DNA from: Acerihabitans sp035013185
Lineage (GTDB): Bacteria; Pseudomonadota; Gammaproteobacteria; Enterobacterales; Enterobacteriaceae
Direction of reading: 5' to 3'
NCBI RefSeq assembly: GCF_035013185.1
Contig: NZ_JAYGJO010000003.1
Coordinates: forward strand, 62,001-126,000
Length of the DNA stretch: 64,000 bases
This document shows positions 1-8,948 of the stretch, piece after piece (the stretch's first letter is position 1; the number at the start of each line of letters is the position of its first letter). The position numbers and the translations under genes are program-made. The notes beneath the pieces were generated by a model. It was not told the DNA's origin. It worked only from the letters and a program-made list of their open reading frames with translations, and did not search any database.

Positions 1-1211
1 TCAAGATCGGTGAAGTCTGTGATATTCGCCGCGATTGGACCTCCCGCGAGGTTATCGCCCGCGCTCAGGTGCTCGGGTTTAACCAGGAGCGTACCTTGCT
101 CAGTTTGATCGGCCCTAACCAGGGATTATCCAGGGATGTGGTCTTGCACCCTACCGGCGGGTCGTTAACCATCAAGGTCAGTGAGGATTTGCTGGGCACG
201 GTGATCGATCCCGCCGGGCAGATAACCGAGCGGCTGGTGGAGCCAAAGCTGAGCATGCAACCGCAAGTACGTCCCATCGATTCCGACGCGCCGGAATATT
301 CCCAGCGCAGCGGGATTGATCAACCCCTGGTCACGGGTATCCGGACTGTTGATAGCGTTTTAACCTGCGGCACCGGCCAACGGGTAGGGATTTTTGCTTC
401 CGCTGGCTGTGGCAAAACCGTGCTGATGCATATGCTGATTGACCGAGCGGACGCCGATGTGTTTGTCATCGGTCTGATCGGTGAGCGTGGGCGTGAAGTG
501 ACGGAGTTTGCTGAACAGCTGCGTCGTTCCGATCGTCGGGGCCAATGCATTCTGGTGTACGCCACGTCGGATTATTCATCGCTGGACCGGTGTAATGCCG
601 CCATGGTGGCCACCACCATCGCCGAATATTTTCGCGATCAGGGTAAACGCGTGGTGCTGTTTGTCGACTCACTGACCCGCTATGCCCGAGCGTTGCGTGA
701 TGTGGCCTTGGCCCAAGGACAGGTGCCGGCGCGGCGCGGTTATCCGGCCTCGGTATTTGATGCGATGCCACGCCTGCTGGAGCGACCGGGTAATACCCGC
801 CTGGGCAGCATTACCGCCTTTTATACCGTGTTATTGGAAAGTGATGATGAGGCGGACCCGATTGCCGACGAGATCCGCTCAATTCTTGATGGACATATTT
901 ATCTGAGTCGCAAACTGGCGGCACAAAATCACTATCCGGCCATTGACGTGCTACGCAGTATCAGCCGGGTAGCCGGGCAAATCACTGATGAACAGCATCA
1001 GTCAATGGCCGGTGAAATCCGCCGTTTGTTGGCCAAACTGGAGGAACTGCAGATTTTCCTCGATCTCGGCGAATACAAATCCGGGGAAAATGCAGAAAAC
1101 GATCGGGCCATCAATAAACGCCAGGCGTTGGAGAACTTCCTGCGCCAAGGGGTACATGAACCGACGGATATCCAAAGTACACTGCAGGCAATGTATGACA
1201 TTGCTCATTAA
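1..1211 (+). CDS. invC: T3SS ATPase SpaL/InvC (5' end outside window)
   Basis: This is the cytoplasmic hexameric ATPase that strips chaperones from effectors and powers unfolding at the T3SS export gate. The reading frame is open from base 3 (K-I-G-E-V-C-D-I-R-R), so the true start lies left of the window and about 30-35 residues are missing compared with the ~431-residue Salmonella InvC. The Walker A loop (GIFASAGCGKT, about bases 388-420), the F1-beta-like signature IGERGREVTEF, the Walker B strand (RVVLFVDSLTRYARALRD, about 649-702) and the GYPASVFD motif are all present. It lies first in the chain spaL-spaM-spaN-spaO and overlaps spaM by 17 bases, so the two are probably translationally coupled. 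The family is certain; whether the name InvC, SpaL or YsaN fits best depends on the strain lineage. Confidence 0.97.
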   Translation, partial: KIGEVCDIRRDWTSREVIARAQVLGFNQERTLLSLIGPNQGLSRDVVLHPTGGSLTIKVSEDLLGTVIDPAGQITERLVEPKLSMQPQVRPIDSDAPEYSQRSGIDQPLVTGIRTVDSVLTCGTGQRVGIFASAGCGKTVLMHMLIDRADADVFVIGLIGERGREVTEFAEQLRRSDRRGQCILVYATSDYSSLDRCNAAMVATTIAEYFRDQGKRVVLFVDSLTRYARALRDVALAQGQVPARRGYPASVFDAMPRLLERPGNTRLGSITAFYTVLLESDDEADPIADEIRSILDGHIYLSRKLAAQNHYPAIDVLRSISRVAGQITDEQHQSMAGEIRRLLAKLEELQIFLDLGEYKSGENAENDRAINKRQALENFLRQGVHEPTDIQSTLQAMYDIAH

Positions 1212-1647
1212 GATCAACCAATTAATTGGCCGCGCGCAAACATATCGTCAAATTTGTGAGGTGCGGTTAGTTCAGGTTGAGCGGCAGCGCCAGGAGATTT
1301 CCGCTGAGATTAGCGCATTGCAGGTCCAGCAAAACACGCTGCGGCAGCTGCTTGCACTCGAGCGCCCGTTAGGTCAACTCGATCGCGCCGGGTTGTTTGT
1401 GCGCCAGCGCCGTCAGGCGGTGCTGCGGCGCCAGTATAATGAACTAGAGTTACAAAGCAAAAAACTCAATCAGCAATACCTTGAGCTGGGTGAACGATTA
1501 GCGACGATACGTGCCGAGCAGCGGCAGTGGCGGCGAAAACAAGATAAATATCAGATAGTGGTTAAACGGGAAAAACGGCAGTTAATGTTGACCCGATTGC
1601 GCCAGGAAGAGACTGAAATGCAGGAGATAATTACGTGTCGACAATAA
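1195..1647 (+). CDS. spaM: T3SS stalk protein SpaM/InvI
   Basis: This 150-residue protein is the FliJ-like central stalk that joins the ATPase to the export gate. It is rich in Glu, Gln, Arg and Leu with no Pro-rich break, as expected of a two-helix coiled coil, and its length matches Salmonella InvI (147 residues). The chosen start is ATG 1195 inside the end of spaL; an in-frame TTG lies at 1201. The frame is open further upstream, but that stretch overlaps the conserved ATPase and is discounted. The 3' end overlaps spaN by 13 bases. Identification rests on position, size and composition because this family is poorly conserved. Confidence 0.85.
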   Translation: MTLLIKINQLIGRAQTYRQICEVRLVQVERQRQEISAEISALQVQQNTLRQLLALERPLGQLDRAGLFVRQRRQAVLRRQYNELELQSKKLNQQYLELGERLATIRAEQRQWRRKQDKYQIVVKREKRQLMLTRLRQEETEMQEIITCRQ

Positions 1648-2690
1648 ATACTACATTGCCAATAAAAGGTAATGCGCTCGCTAGCAATGAATCCATTGTG
1701 GAACTCGCGCAGCGGGGTCGGTGTGCAGAGTTGAATCATTTAAACGGGTCGGCTGAGGAACAGCGTGCTATTGCTCGCAAAAGGAACGGGAAAAAGCAGA
1801 CTGTAATGGCCCCGGAACAGGGACTGGTGGTACCGATGGTTAAACACGAAGGGATAGAATCTTTCGCGATTCAACGGACAAAACTGAGCGACCAGCCGGT
1901 GAATGCATTCTTTAGCGGTAGCAAGACAGATCGATCAAACGACGTATTTTTCACGGCCGCACGATCCGGGTCGACGTTTTTATCGCCTCATTTTGCCGGG
2001 CATGGCAACGTGACGTTAATGCCACCGGTAAACAACGAACACTCCCCGTCAGCGCAGGTCGCTACGGCTACGTCTATGGCGCAGACACCAATACAGGCAA
2101 ACGCCGACGCCGCCAAAAACAGCGTTGGGACCCAGCCCGATAATAAACCGCTTTTGGCGCCGGCGATAAGCGACGGAGTCAACAATGATCATGATGGGCA
2201 GGGCAAAAAAGAGGATTCAGCTCGGCCTGCCGCCATAGCGTGGTTGGCTCGAGACGCTAAAGATCAGGCGGCGGGTCTATCCGGACAGCCCTTGGCCGGC
2301 GCGCAAATGCGCGCGGGCGAGCCGATGAACGATAAGCCGGTGGACGTTCGGCCACAGACTAAAGTGATTAATGTCGACACGGCAAAAACGGCTCCGGTCA
2401 ATAGCAACACGTTTACCTATACCTTTAAAACCTCAGCCCAGGGGCAGGCTCTTGTTGACAGTGTCCAGGTTTCCCTCGGTGAGGGAAAAACGGTCTTAGC
2501 GCCTAATAACCGGCAAACCAACGACCGTTTGATGAACTTTGCGCCAGCGGAGCAGGGATTTGAGGTGGTGGTTGATAACGAGGGGCAACGCCAGCAGCAT
2601 AACGGCGATCAGCAGGAAGCGGCCACTGACGATACGCAGGACGGCCTGCTCGCCACCGCTAGCCGGAATAGGAGATCAATCGGTGCGTAA
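1635..2690 (+). CDS. spaN: T3SS needle-length regulator SpaN/InvJ
   Basis: A 351-residue secreted ruler or substrate-switch protein, about the size of Salmonella InvJ (336). It is hydrophilic and low in complexity, rich in Asn, Gln, Ala and Asp, with no membrane segment, which is typical of this fast-evolving family. The most conserved-looking part is the C-terminal third (FTYTFKTSAQGQALVDSVQV), where the family's T3S4-like domain sits. GTG 1635 is taken as start because it overlaps the end of spaM in the same way the other genes in this chain overlap. The stop lies just past the GTG of spaO. Family membership is inferred from gene order as well as sequence. Confidence 0.8.
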   Translation: MSTINTTLPIKGNALASNESIVELAQRGRCAELNHLNGSAEEQRAIARKRNGKKQTVMAPEQGLVVPMVKHEGIESFAIQRTKLSDQPVNAFFSGSKTDRSNDVFFTAARSGSTFLSPHFAGHGNVTLMPPVNNEHSPSAQVATATSMAQTPIQANADAAKNSVGTQPDNKPLLAPAISDGVNNDHDGQGKKEDSARPAAIAWLARDAKDQAAGLSGQPLAGAQMRAGEPMNDKPVDVRPQTKVINVDTAKTAPVNSNTFTYTFKTSAQGQALVDSVQVSLGEGKTVLAPNNRQTNDRLMNFAPAEQGFEVVVDNEGQRQQHNGDQQEAATDDTQDGLLATASRNRRSIGA

Positions 2691-3615
2691 CCTGCAGCTA
2701 CGCCCGCTGTCGCGCGCGGATATGATGTGGCGCCAGGTGTTGGCCGATTGGCAGGCGCGGCAAATACCCGCCGGGCTGGCAACGCCGCCTATCGGACAAC
2801 CCCTTTTCAGCATTACTGCGGACAACGGCATATGGCGCGGCATGATCGATGCGCGGGATTGGCTGGCGCATCAGTTGCCTGAATTGGGTGCGCTGGCTAG
2901 CACGGGCAGGGATTTAGCCCACATAGCCGCGTTGTTTAACGCGATGGACAACCCGCTGACGTTTGAGCATGACGCACTCGCTTATCAACGGTTACAGGCA
3001 CAGGTCATGCCCGAGCAGGTTAACCCCTCCGTGACGTCGTTGCCCTGCCTGGCAGCGAGCGAATGTGTGGTATGGCTCACCGAGATCACGAATACAGGCC
3101 GACAGGCGCCTTTGCCGCCGGTACCGGTTTTAGGTCGCGCGCCGGTATTGCTGGAGCTGATTATCGGCGTAAGTCATGCGTCGGACTCGGTGATCGCAAA
3201 GCTGGCCGTCGGCGACATTATGTTGATTAACCAGGTAACCCGGCAGACAACATGTCAAGGGCGGGTAATCGGCCATTATTGGCAACAAGAAGAGATGATT
3301 ATGATGGAAGAACATTACGAAGAATGTGATATGTCGGAAGAGTATGACCTGGAGGACACGCCGTGCGAGAAAATTACCGGTTCGCTGTCCGCCGTACCGA
3401 TGAAATTGGAGTTTATATTGCAACGTCGCTATCTCTCTATTCATGAGGTGCAGGAAATATTTACCGGTAAAGTCTTTGAAATGGATCCGGCAAGCGAAAA
3501 ACAGATCGAAATCAGGGCCAATGGCACTCTTATTGCGCGGGGGGAACTGGTGCAATTGGACGATCGGCTGGGTGTCGAGGTGATGGATATTATTCAGGAA
3601 CATAGCGATGCCTAA
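2683..3615 (+). CDS. spaO: T3SS sorting-platform protein SpaO (C-ring)
   Basis: SpaO forms the cytoplasmic sorting platform (C-ring equivalent) that queues chaperone-substrate pairs. Translation from GTG 2683, 9 bases behind an AGGAG at 2669-2673, gives 310 residues, close to Salmonella SpaO (303). The frame is open further upstream, but that part overlaps spaN and is not expected to be translated. The C-terminal FliN/SPOA module is visible (MKLEFILQRRYLSIHEVQ ... NGTLIARGELVQLDDRLGVEV). In-frame ATGs at 3295, 3301 and 3304 behind a purine-rich AAGAAGAG (3287-3294) could give a separate ~104-residue C-terminal product, as known for Salmonella SpaO. The 3' end overlaps spaP by 8 bases. Confidence 0.93.
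   Translation: MRNLQLRPLSRADMMWRQVLADWQARQIPAGLATPPIGQPLFSITADNGIWRGMIDARDWLAHQLPELGALASTGRDLAHIAALFNAMDNPLTFEHDALAYQRLQAQVMPEQVNPSVTSLPCLAASECVVWLTEITNTGRQAPLPPVPVLGRAPVLLELIIGVSHASDSVIAKLAVGDIMLINQVTRQTTCQGRVIGHYWQQEEMIMMEEHYEECDMSEEYDLEDTPCEKITGSLSAVPMKLEFILQRRYLSIHEVQEIFTGKVFEMDPASEKQIEIRANGTLIARGELVQLDDRLGVEVMDIIQEHSDA
3301..3615 (+). CDS. possible internally initiated short SpaO (SPOA2 fragment)
   Basis: An in-frame ATG (3301, with alternatives at 3295 and 3304) follows a purine-rich AAGAAGAG at 3287-3294 at good spacing for ribosome binding. The product would be about 104 residues and contain just the C-terminal SPOA domain. In Salmonella, Shigella and Yersinia the homologues make such a short form, which joins the full-length protein in the sorting platform. 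Here its production is an inference from the sequence signal and the matching length. Confidence 0.5.
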   Translation: MMEEHYEECDMSEEYDLEDTPCEKITGSLSAVPMKLEFILQRRYLSIHEVQEIFTGKVFEMDPASEKQIEIRANGTLIARGELVQLDDRLGVEVMDIIQEHSDA

Positions 3616-4264
3616 CGATTTTGGGATCATTGGCGTACTGGGCTTTTTATCCTTATTGCCCTTTTTGATTGCCTCCGGAACCTGTTATATAAAGTTTTCT
3701 ATTGTATTTGTCATGGTGCGTAATGCCTTGGGGTTGCAACAGGTGCCGTCGAATATGACGCTTAATGGGATTGCGCTGATCCTGGCCTTGTTTGTCATGG
3801 CCCCGGTTGCACGCGATGCGCATACCGCTTTTCAGGAGCGGCAGGTGGATATGGCCAGCGTGGATTCGGTGACTGACTTTATCGAAAATGGCATGGACGG
3901 TTATAAAAGTTATTTGCAAAAATACACTGACCCAGACTTGGCGCGTTTTTTTGAACGGGTGCAAAATCAACAGGATATTGATAATCATATTGAGGATGAT
4001 GCCACGTCGCCATCCATGCTGTCTTTATTACCAGCCTATGCATTAAGCGAAATAAAAAACGCCTTCAAAATAGGGTTTTACCTTTATTTGCCCTTTGTGG
4101 TGGTTGATCTCCTGATCTCAAGCATATTACTGGCGCTTGGCATGATGATGATGAGCCCTGTCACCATTTCAGTACCGATTAAATTGATTTTATTTGTGGT
4201 GCTGGATGGCTGGACATTATTATCCAAGGGTCTTATTTTGCAATATATTGATTTGGTGACTTAG
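3608..4264 (+). CDS. spaP: T3SS export-gate protein SpaP
   Basis: SpaP is the FliP/YscR-family subunit that forms the core of the export gate in the inner membrane. The 218 residues show the N-terminal hydrophobic segment (LGFLSLLPFLIASGTCYIKFSIVFVMVRNALG), a second membrane segment near residue 55, a charged periplasmic domain, and the C-terminal pair ending with the family motif MMMMSPVTISVPIKLILFV. Length agrees with Salmonella SpaP (224). It overlaps spaO by 8 bases and is followed by spaQ after 20 bases. Confidence 0.97.
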   Translation: MPNDFGIIGVLGFLSLLPFLIASGTCYIKFSIVFVMVRNALGLQQVPSNMTLNGIALILALFVMAPVARDAHTAFQERQVDMASVDSVTDFIENGMDGYKSYLQKYTDPDLARFFERVQNQQDIDNHIEDDATSPSMLSLLPAYALSEIKNAFKIGFYLYLPFVVVDLLISSILLALGMMMMSPVTISVPIKLILFVVLDGWTLLSKGLILQYIDLVT

Positions 4265-4284
4265 CTCGCTATTAGGATAAATAA

Positions 4285-4545
4285 ATGAACGATGTCGTAT
4301 TCGCAGGCAATAAAGCGTTATACCTTATATTGTTATTATCTGCCGGTCCCATCATGGTGGCGACCGTGGTGGGTTTACTGGTGGGGTTATTCCAGACTGT
4401 CATGCAGCTACAGGAACAAACCTTGCCCTTTGGCATAAAATTATTATGCGTCACGCTGTGCCTTTTTGTCCTGTCTGGCTGGTACGGGGAAACCCTGCTC
4501 GGCTTTGGCCGTGAGGTTATCAGCCTGGCGTTAAGTCGACAATAA
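4285..4545 (+). CDS. spaQ: T3SS export-gate protein SpaQ
   Basis: SpaQ is the FliQ/YscS-family gate subunit, 86 residues with two membrane hairpins separated by a short charged turn (QTVMQLQEQTLPFGIK), the family hallmark. Four copies pack around the SpaP-SpaR core in known injectisomes. The gene has its own ribosome-binding region (AGGATAAATAA just before ATG 4285) and sits 5 bases before spaR. Confidence 0.96.
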   Translation: MNDVVFAGNKALYLILLLSAGPIMVATVVGLLVGLFQTVMQLQEQTLPFGIKLLCVTLCLFVLSGWYGETLLGFGREVISLALSRQ

Positions 4546-4550
4546 CGAAA

Positions 4551-5318
4551 ATGATGGCTATTTTTGATTCATACCAATGGTTCGGCGCCATGTTATTAGG
4601 TTCGGCGCGTATAACGCCAATCTTTTTTTTGCTGCCATTTCTCAAGAGTAGCATTATCAGTATGACTATTCGTACCCCGGTTATCATGATGGTGGGGTTA
4701 TCGCTATGGCCCTATCCGGCGGGCGAGGTGTTATTTGAAGAAATAGATGGACTCTTGCTGGTTATCGCACGTGAAGTGTTTGTCGGTTTAATTTTGGCTG
4801 TTTTGTTCGCTTTGCCTTTTTGGATCATGCACGGTATCGGCAGCCTGATAGACAACCAGCGGGGTGCGACCATCAGCAGCACGCTGGATCCCATGACCGG
4901 TGTGGATACCTCGGAGCTCGCCAATCTGTTTAATCTGTTCGCCGGCGCGCTTTTTTTGGCCGGCGGCGGCTTAATCGTTTTACTTGAGGCCTTGGAAAAA
5001 AGTTATCAGTTATGCGAGCCGTTGGGAACCTGTACACCGGAGATCATGCCGACGCTTGGGATCTTAACCCAGCTGATGGGCAAGATTTTAGTGCTTGCCA
5101 GCCCGGTGGTGGCGGCGTTGCTGTTAACCGAGATGCTCCTCGGACTATTATCGCGGTTTGCACCGCAGTTGAACGCTTTTTCCATCTCGCTGACCGTTAA
5201 AAGCGGAGTGGCCTTTTTTATTTTGATTCTTTACTTCACGCCGGTGATACCGGACGCGTTCAAAAATGTGTGGTTATATAAGGATCAGCTTGATATGTGG
5301 TTTTTAAATGACCAATAA
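4551..5318 (+). CDS. spaR: T3SS export-gate protein SpaR
   Basis: SpaR belongs to the FliR/YscT family and completes the SpaPQR gate in the inner membrane. The 255-residue protein has about six hydrophobic segments and the conserved loop DNQRGATISSTLDPMTG (about residues 101-117). Two adjacent ATG codons (4551 and 4554) could serve as start. The end overlaps spaS by 11 bases, suggesting translational coupling. Confidence 0.96.
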   Translation: MMAIFDSYQWFGAMLLGSARITPIFFLLPFLKSSIISMTIRTPVIMMVGLSLWPYPAGEVLFEEIDGLLLVIAREVFVGLILAVLFALPFWIMHGIGSLIDNQRGATISSTLDPMTGVDTSELANLFNLFAGALFLAGGGLIVLLEALEKSYQLCEPLGTCTPEIMPTLGILTQLMGKILVLASPVVAALLLTEMLLGLLSRFAPQLNAFSISLTVKSGVAFFILILYFTPVIPDAFKNVWLYKDQLDMWFLNDQ

Positions 5319-6462
5319 AACAGAAAAACCAACACCTAAAAAAATTCGTGACGCCAAAGAAAAAGGACAAACGTTTAAAGCTAAAGATTTGATTATTTCA
5401 TGCTTGTTAGTCTGTGGAATAGTGTGGATTATCTCAATGAGTTCATTGAGTGAATTCATGACTAATTATAGAAATCTTATCGCAGGAAACTTCGAGCAGG
5501 ATATCCAGGCCTACAGTGTGGCAATTATGATTGTCGCAATGAAATTTATCATTCCAATATTGATTGTATGCATACTTGTCTCTGCGTTGCCTACCTTATT
5601 GCAAACTGGATTTGTGGTGGCCACTAAGGCATTAAAAATTAACTTAAATGCGCTGAATCCCACTAAGGGCATTAAAAAAATATTCAGTATGCGCACCATT
5701 AAGGATTTCATTAAAACACTTCTTTACCTTGCTTGTTTTATAATAGGCGGGGTGATTTTCTGGCACAGCAAAAAAGGACTGTTGTTTGCACAACTGTACG
5801 GTGATCCCGCCGGGCTAGCTATCATTTGGGGAAAACTGTTGCTTGCCCTGTTGCTGACCTGTCTGGCATGCATATTATTGATTTTGATATTGGACGCGCT
5901 GGCGGATTATTTCTTGCATCTGAAAGAGCTAAAGATGGATAAACAGGAGGTAAAACGTGAATATAAAGAACAGGATGGTAATCCTGAAATCAAATCAAAA
6001 CGCCGACAGTTGCATATGGAAATCTTGTCTGAGCAGACAAAGTCGGATATTAAAAATTCCCAATTCATTATTGCCAACCCGACGCATATTGCCATCGGTA
6101 TTTATTATAAACCAGAGGTGATATTGGCACCCTTGGTATCGGTTAGGGAAACCAACCAGCGGGCACTGGCGGTGAGAGCCTATGCCAAAAAAGTCGGCGT
6201 TCCGGTGATAACCAACATACCGCTTGCCAGGAAGATTTACAAAACTAACCGGCTATATTCATTTGTAAAAATGGATGATATAGAAACCATTATTGACATT
6301 ATGACGTGGTTGCATCAGGTCGATAACGCATGGCGGCCAGCAGAGGCTGAAGAACAAGCGCAACCGACGGCGGCTGAATCTCAATATGCCGCGCAGGATG
6401 ACCCTACGCCGGATAATGAGCCGACGGCGACGGATGTTGCTAGAGATAAGCCGGTTAACTAG
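5308..6462 (+). CDS. spaS: T3SS autoprotease / substrate-switch protein SpaS
   Basis: SpaS (FlhB/YscU family) sits at the export gate and switches secretion from needle parts to translocators after cutting itself. Four membrane segments occupy about residues 25-220, followed by a cytoplasmic domain with the autocleavage motif N-P-T-H (in FIIANPTHIAIG, about residue 258). At 384 residues it is longer than Salmonella SpaS (356) because of a hydrophilic tail rich in Glu, Ala, Gln and Pro (about residues 345-384), whose role is unknown. Codon use looks more A+T-rich than in spaP-spaR. It ends the spa block; a 103-base gap precedes sicA. Confidence 0.97.
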   Translation: MTNKTEKPTPKKIRDAKEKGQTFKAKDLIISCLLVCGIVWIISMSSLSEFMTNYRNLIAGNFEQDIQAYSVAIMIVAMKFIIPILIVCILVSALPTLLQTGFVVATKALKINLNALNPTKGIKKIFSMRTIKDFIKTLLYLACFIIGGVIFWHSKKGLLFAQLYGDPAGLAIIWGKLLLALLLTCLACILLILILDALADYFLHLKELKMDKQEVKREYKEQDGNPEIKSKRRQLHMEILSEQTKSDIKNSQFIIANPTHIAIGIYYKPEVILAPLVSVRETNQRALAVRAYAKKVGVPVITNIPLARKIYKTNRLYSFVKMDDIETIIDIMTWLHQVDNAWRPAEAEEQAQPTAAESQYAAQDDPTPDNEPTATDVARDKPVN

Positions 6463-6525
6463 ATAGCTCGCCCGTGAGGTGAGCGTTACTTGAAAGTTTA
6501 TCGACACCCTTAATGTTTTAATACC

Positions 6526-6548
6526 GTCACATCCTGATGGATGGTGAC
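6526..6548. promoter_or_regulatory. inverted repeat in the spaS-sicA gap
   Basis: GTCACATCC and GGAT-G-GTGAC form an almost perfect dyad around a TGAT loop, 17 bases before the sicA start; an AGGAG ribosome-binding site follows at 6555-6559. In Salmonella a promoter activated by InvF-SicA lies in this same gap. Whether this dyad is an activator site, a leader hairpin or chance is not decided by the sequence. Confidence 0.3.
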
Positions 6549-6565
6549 ATTTCCAGGAGAATAAA

Positions 6566-7093
6566 ATGACTGTAAATGTAAGTGTTAATTTAGATGAAAG
6601 TTTACTTGAAAACGTAAATGGCATTATTACTGGGCATGCAATTGATGATGCCGACGATGGGCAGCTCGCGGATATGCTATGGGCGGCGGTGAATAGCGGT
6701 AATACGCTAAAAGATGTACATGATCTCCCAGATGAAATGATGGAAGGATTGTATGCCTATGCGTATGACTTCTACAACAAAGGTCAATTAGACGATGCGG
6801 CAACTTTTTTTAAGTTTCTGTGTATTTATGACTTTTACAACCCTGACTATTACATGGGGCTAGCTGCGGTTTATCAGTTACAAAAGCAGTACCAAAAAGC
6901 AGCGGATATTTACGCCGTGGCGTTTTCACTAGCACAGAATGACTACCGACCGGTTTTTTTTAGTGGTCAATGTCAGTTGCTGATGCAAAAGGCGAATAAG
7001 GCTAAACAGTGCTTTGAATTGGTACTTGAACATGGTCAAGACGACGCATTGCGTATCCGTGCTAAAGCTTATTTGGATACGCTCAAGCTTTAG
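6566..7093 (+). CDS. sicA: class II T3SS chaperone SicA
   Basis: SicA binds the translocators SipB and SipC in the cytoplasm before secretion, and in Salmonella also acts with InvF as a transcriptional co-activator. The 175 residues carry the three tetratricopeptide repeats of the IpgC/LcrH family (YAYAYDFYNKGQLDDAATFF, PDYYMGLAAVYQLQKQYQKA, YRPVFFSGQCQLLMQKANKA) and match Salmonella SicA very well from DVHDLPDEMMEGLYAYAYDFYN onward. The N-terminus is about 10 residues longer. It is directly upstream of sipB. Confidence 0.96.
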   Translation: MTVNVSVNLDESLLENVNGIITGHAIDDADDGQLADMLWAAVNSGNTLKDVHDLPDEMMEGLYAYAYDFYNKGQLDDAATFFKFLCIYDFYNPDYYMGLAAVYQLQKQYQKAADIYAVAFSLAQNDYRPVFFSGQCQLLMQKANKAKQCFELVLEHGQDDALRIRAKAYLDTLKL

Positions 7094-7139
7094 GATCATG
7101 TAATGAAACATTCAATATATATTACGGGAGGCAAATACC

Positions 7140-8927
7140 ATGAATGAAGTAGGAACCATTGGCACCGCCATCCCTCGTGCGATTAGCCATATTGGAGAAG
7201 AACAAGCCGGTACCGGGAAACAACCCGTTGTTAATAAAACGGCCACCCTGCCGAAGGAAGCTAAGACATTATTTTCGGTCGCCCAGGATGCGTCGAAAAA
7301 AATGCTGGAAACCTTAAGTAAACAAGCCGATATGACGGTGTTTTCTGAACCCGCTAATCTTAGCATGCCAGTTTTAACGGAACCTAAACCGTCAGTGCGA
7401 GAGGATATACAATTCGACAGTAAATCGAAGTTTACTCTGTTGCTGGGCCAAGCCATGACGCTGCTGAGCGACTCTTCCGTGAAGGATTTGTCGAATCGCC
7501 TGCAGGTTGCATTGGCGAAAAGCGCCAGTGTGATCCAGTCAAATGAAGCACGCTCATCCGAGTTTCAGCAAGCACTCGTAGCGAGCCAAGCGGCGCTCGA
7601 TATTGCGCAAGCGGACGTGACGGCCTTGGAATTGGCTACCGCTTATGCCGACGAGATGCAGGCGGCTTTTAACCAGGCTGATGAGGCTCTTTCGCTGCTG
7701 ACGCCAGAGGATGAGGGCTTCGAACAGGCCAAAACCCAGTTGGCAAAAGCGGAACGGGAGCTCACCGGGGCCAAGACCCAGGTGGCAAAGGCTGAGGTAA
7801 AGGCCAATCAATCCTATGAGATCGCTAAGGATAAAGTGTTGGCGGTTGACCGGCTGTTGGACAGCATTAAAGCGGACGCCAATCAACTAACACCACAAAA
7901 TAATCTACAGTCTGAACAAGCACTTGGCGCCATGTCGCGCATGATGCTGTTGATCAGCATGTTTATCCAGCTGGTGGATAAAAATAGTCAGCAGTCCCTG
8001 GAAAGCGACAGCGAATTATTCCAGAAGATCCAGGATACGGTCCAACTGGATATGAAACAGCAGGCCGAGAAAGCCACGCAAGAGATGCGTAAAGCTGAAA
8101 CATTGAATAAAGCCATGGGATGCGCCGGAAAAATCCTGGGCGGCCTGATTACCGCCATCAGCGTAGTCGGCGCGGTATTTACCGGCGGAGCCAGCCTGGC
8201 CTTTGCCGCCGTTGGGGTGGCCCTGATGGTCGGCGACCAGATCGGTAAAGCCATTACCGGCACCTCCTTTATGGAGAAAATGTTGAACCCGATGATGGAG
8301 AAAGTTATCCAGCCGCTCATCTCCGTCTTAGGTAAAGCTATTACCCAGATGCTTGAGAAAATGGGGGTGGATAGCTCAGTGGCCAACATGATTGGCAATG
8401 TGGTTGGCGCGGTGATCGCGGTGGCGCTTATTATTGCGGTGGTGCTGGTCGGTAAAGCGGCTGCCGGCAAAGTGGCGGCATCGGCTTTAGGTAAAATGGT
8501 TGCCGAAGCAGTTAAAAAACTGGTACCCGATGTGCTTAAAAATATCACCACCAAGTCTGGGGCTATGGTTTCCAATAGTCTTAAACGGCTAATGGATAAG
8601 ATGTCGGTTAAATCTGATGCGGCGGCATTACAAAAAATCGGCAATACGGTTAATCAAGCCAATAATGTTGCGGTAGGCGTTAATGTGGGCACCCAAGGCG
8701 GACTTGGCATTGCCAAGGGTATTGCGGAAAATAATGTCCATAAAAGCTTATCGCGCATGGCAATAGCGGATTCGGTTCTTGAGCAAATAAAAAAGCTGTT
8801 AAGCGATTTGGTTGAGATGTTTACCGCAAGTCAAGCCACCGTAACCCAATTATGGTCAAATCTTTATAACCAGCAGCAAAAAAATGCTGCAACGACTAAT
8901 TTCTTAGCAAGCAACTTAACAGCTTAA
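7140..8927 (+). CDS. sipB: T3SS translocator SipB
   Basis: SipB is the major hydrophobic translocator that inserts into the host membrane and forms the pore with SipC. The 595-residue protein (Salmonella 593) has an N-terminal chaperone-binding region, a long Ala/Gln/Glu-rich coiled coil (about 120-240), and two hydrophobic regions (GKILGGLITAISVVGAVFTGG near 330 and MIGNVVGAVIAVALIIAVVLV near 415) separated by an amphipathic loop. A strong AGGAGG-like sequence (GGGAGG at 7127-7132) precedes ATG 7140. Confidence 0.95.
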   Translation: MNEVGTIGTAIPRAISHIGEEQAGTGKQPVVNKTATLPKEAKTLFSVAQDASKKMLETLSKQADMTVFSEPANLSMPVLTEPKPSVREDIQFDSKSKFTLLLGQAMTLLSDSSVKDLSNRLQVALAKSASVIQSNEARSSEFQQALVASQAALDIAQADVTALELATAYADEMQAAFNQADEALSLLTPEDEGFEQAKTQLAKAERELTGAKTQVAKAEVKANQSYEIAKDKVLAVDRLLDSIKADANQLTPQNNLQSEQALGAMSRMMLLISMFIQLVDKNSQQSLESDSELFQKIQDTVQLDMKQQAEKATQEMRKAETLNKAMGCAGKILGGLITAISVVGAVFTGGASLAFAAVGVALMVGDQIGKAITGTSFMEKMLNPMMEKVIQPLISVLGKAITQMLEKMGVDSSVANMIGNVVGAVIAVALIIAVVLVGKAAAGKVAASALGKMVAEAVKKLVPDVLKNITTKSGAMVSNSLKRLMDKMSVKSDAAALQKIGNTVNQANNVAVGVNVGTQGGLGIAKGIAENNVHKSLSRMAIADSVLEQIKKLLSDLVEMFTASQATVTQLWSNLYNQQQKNAATTNFLASNLTA

Positions 8928-8948
8928 CATCTTAACAGGATATATATT

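Noticed and set aside
2539..2682. Longer SpaO start inside spaN
   Set aside because: The GTG at 2683 has a clear AGGAG site and gives the length of known SpaO proteins.
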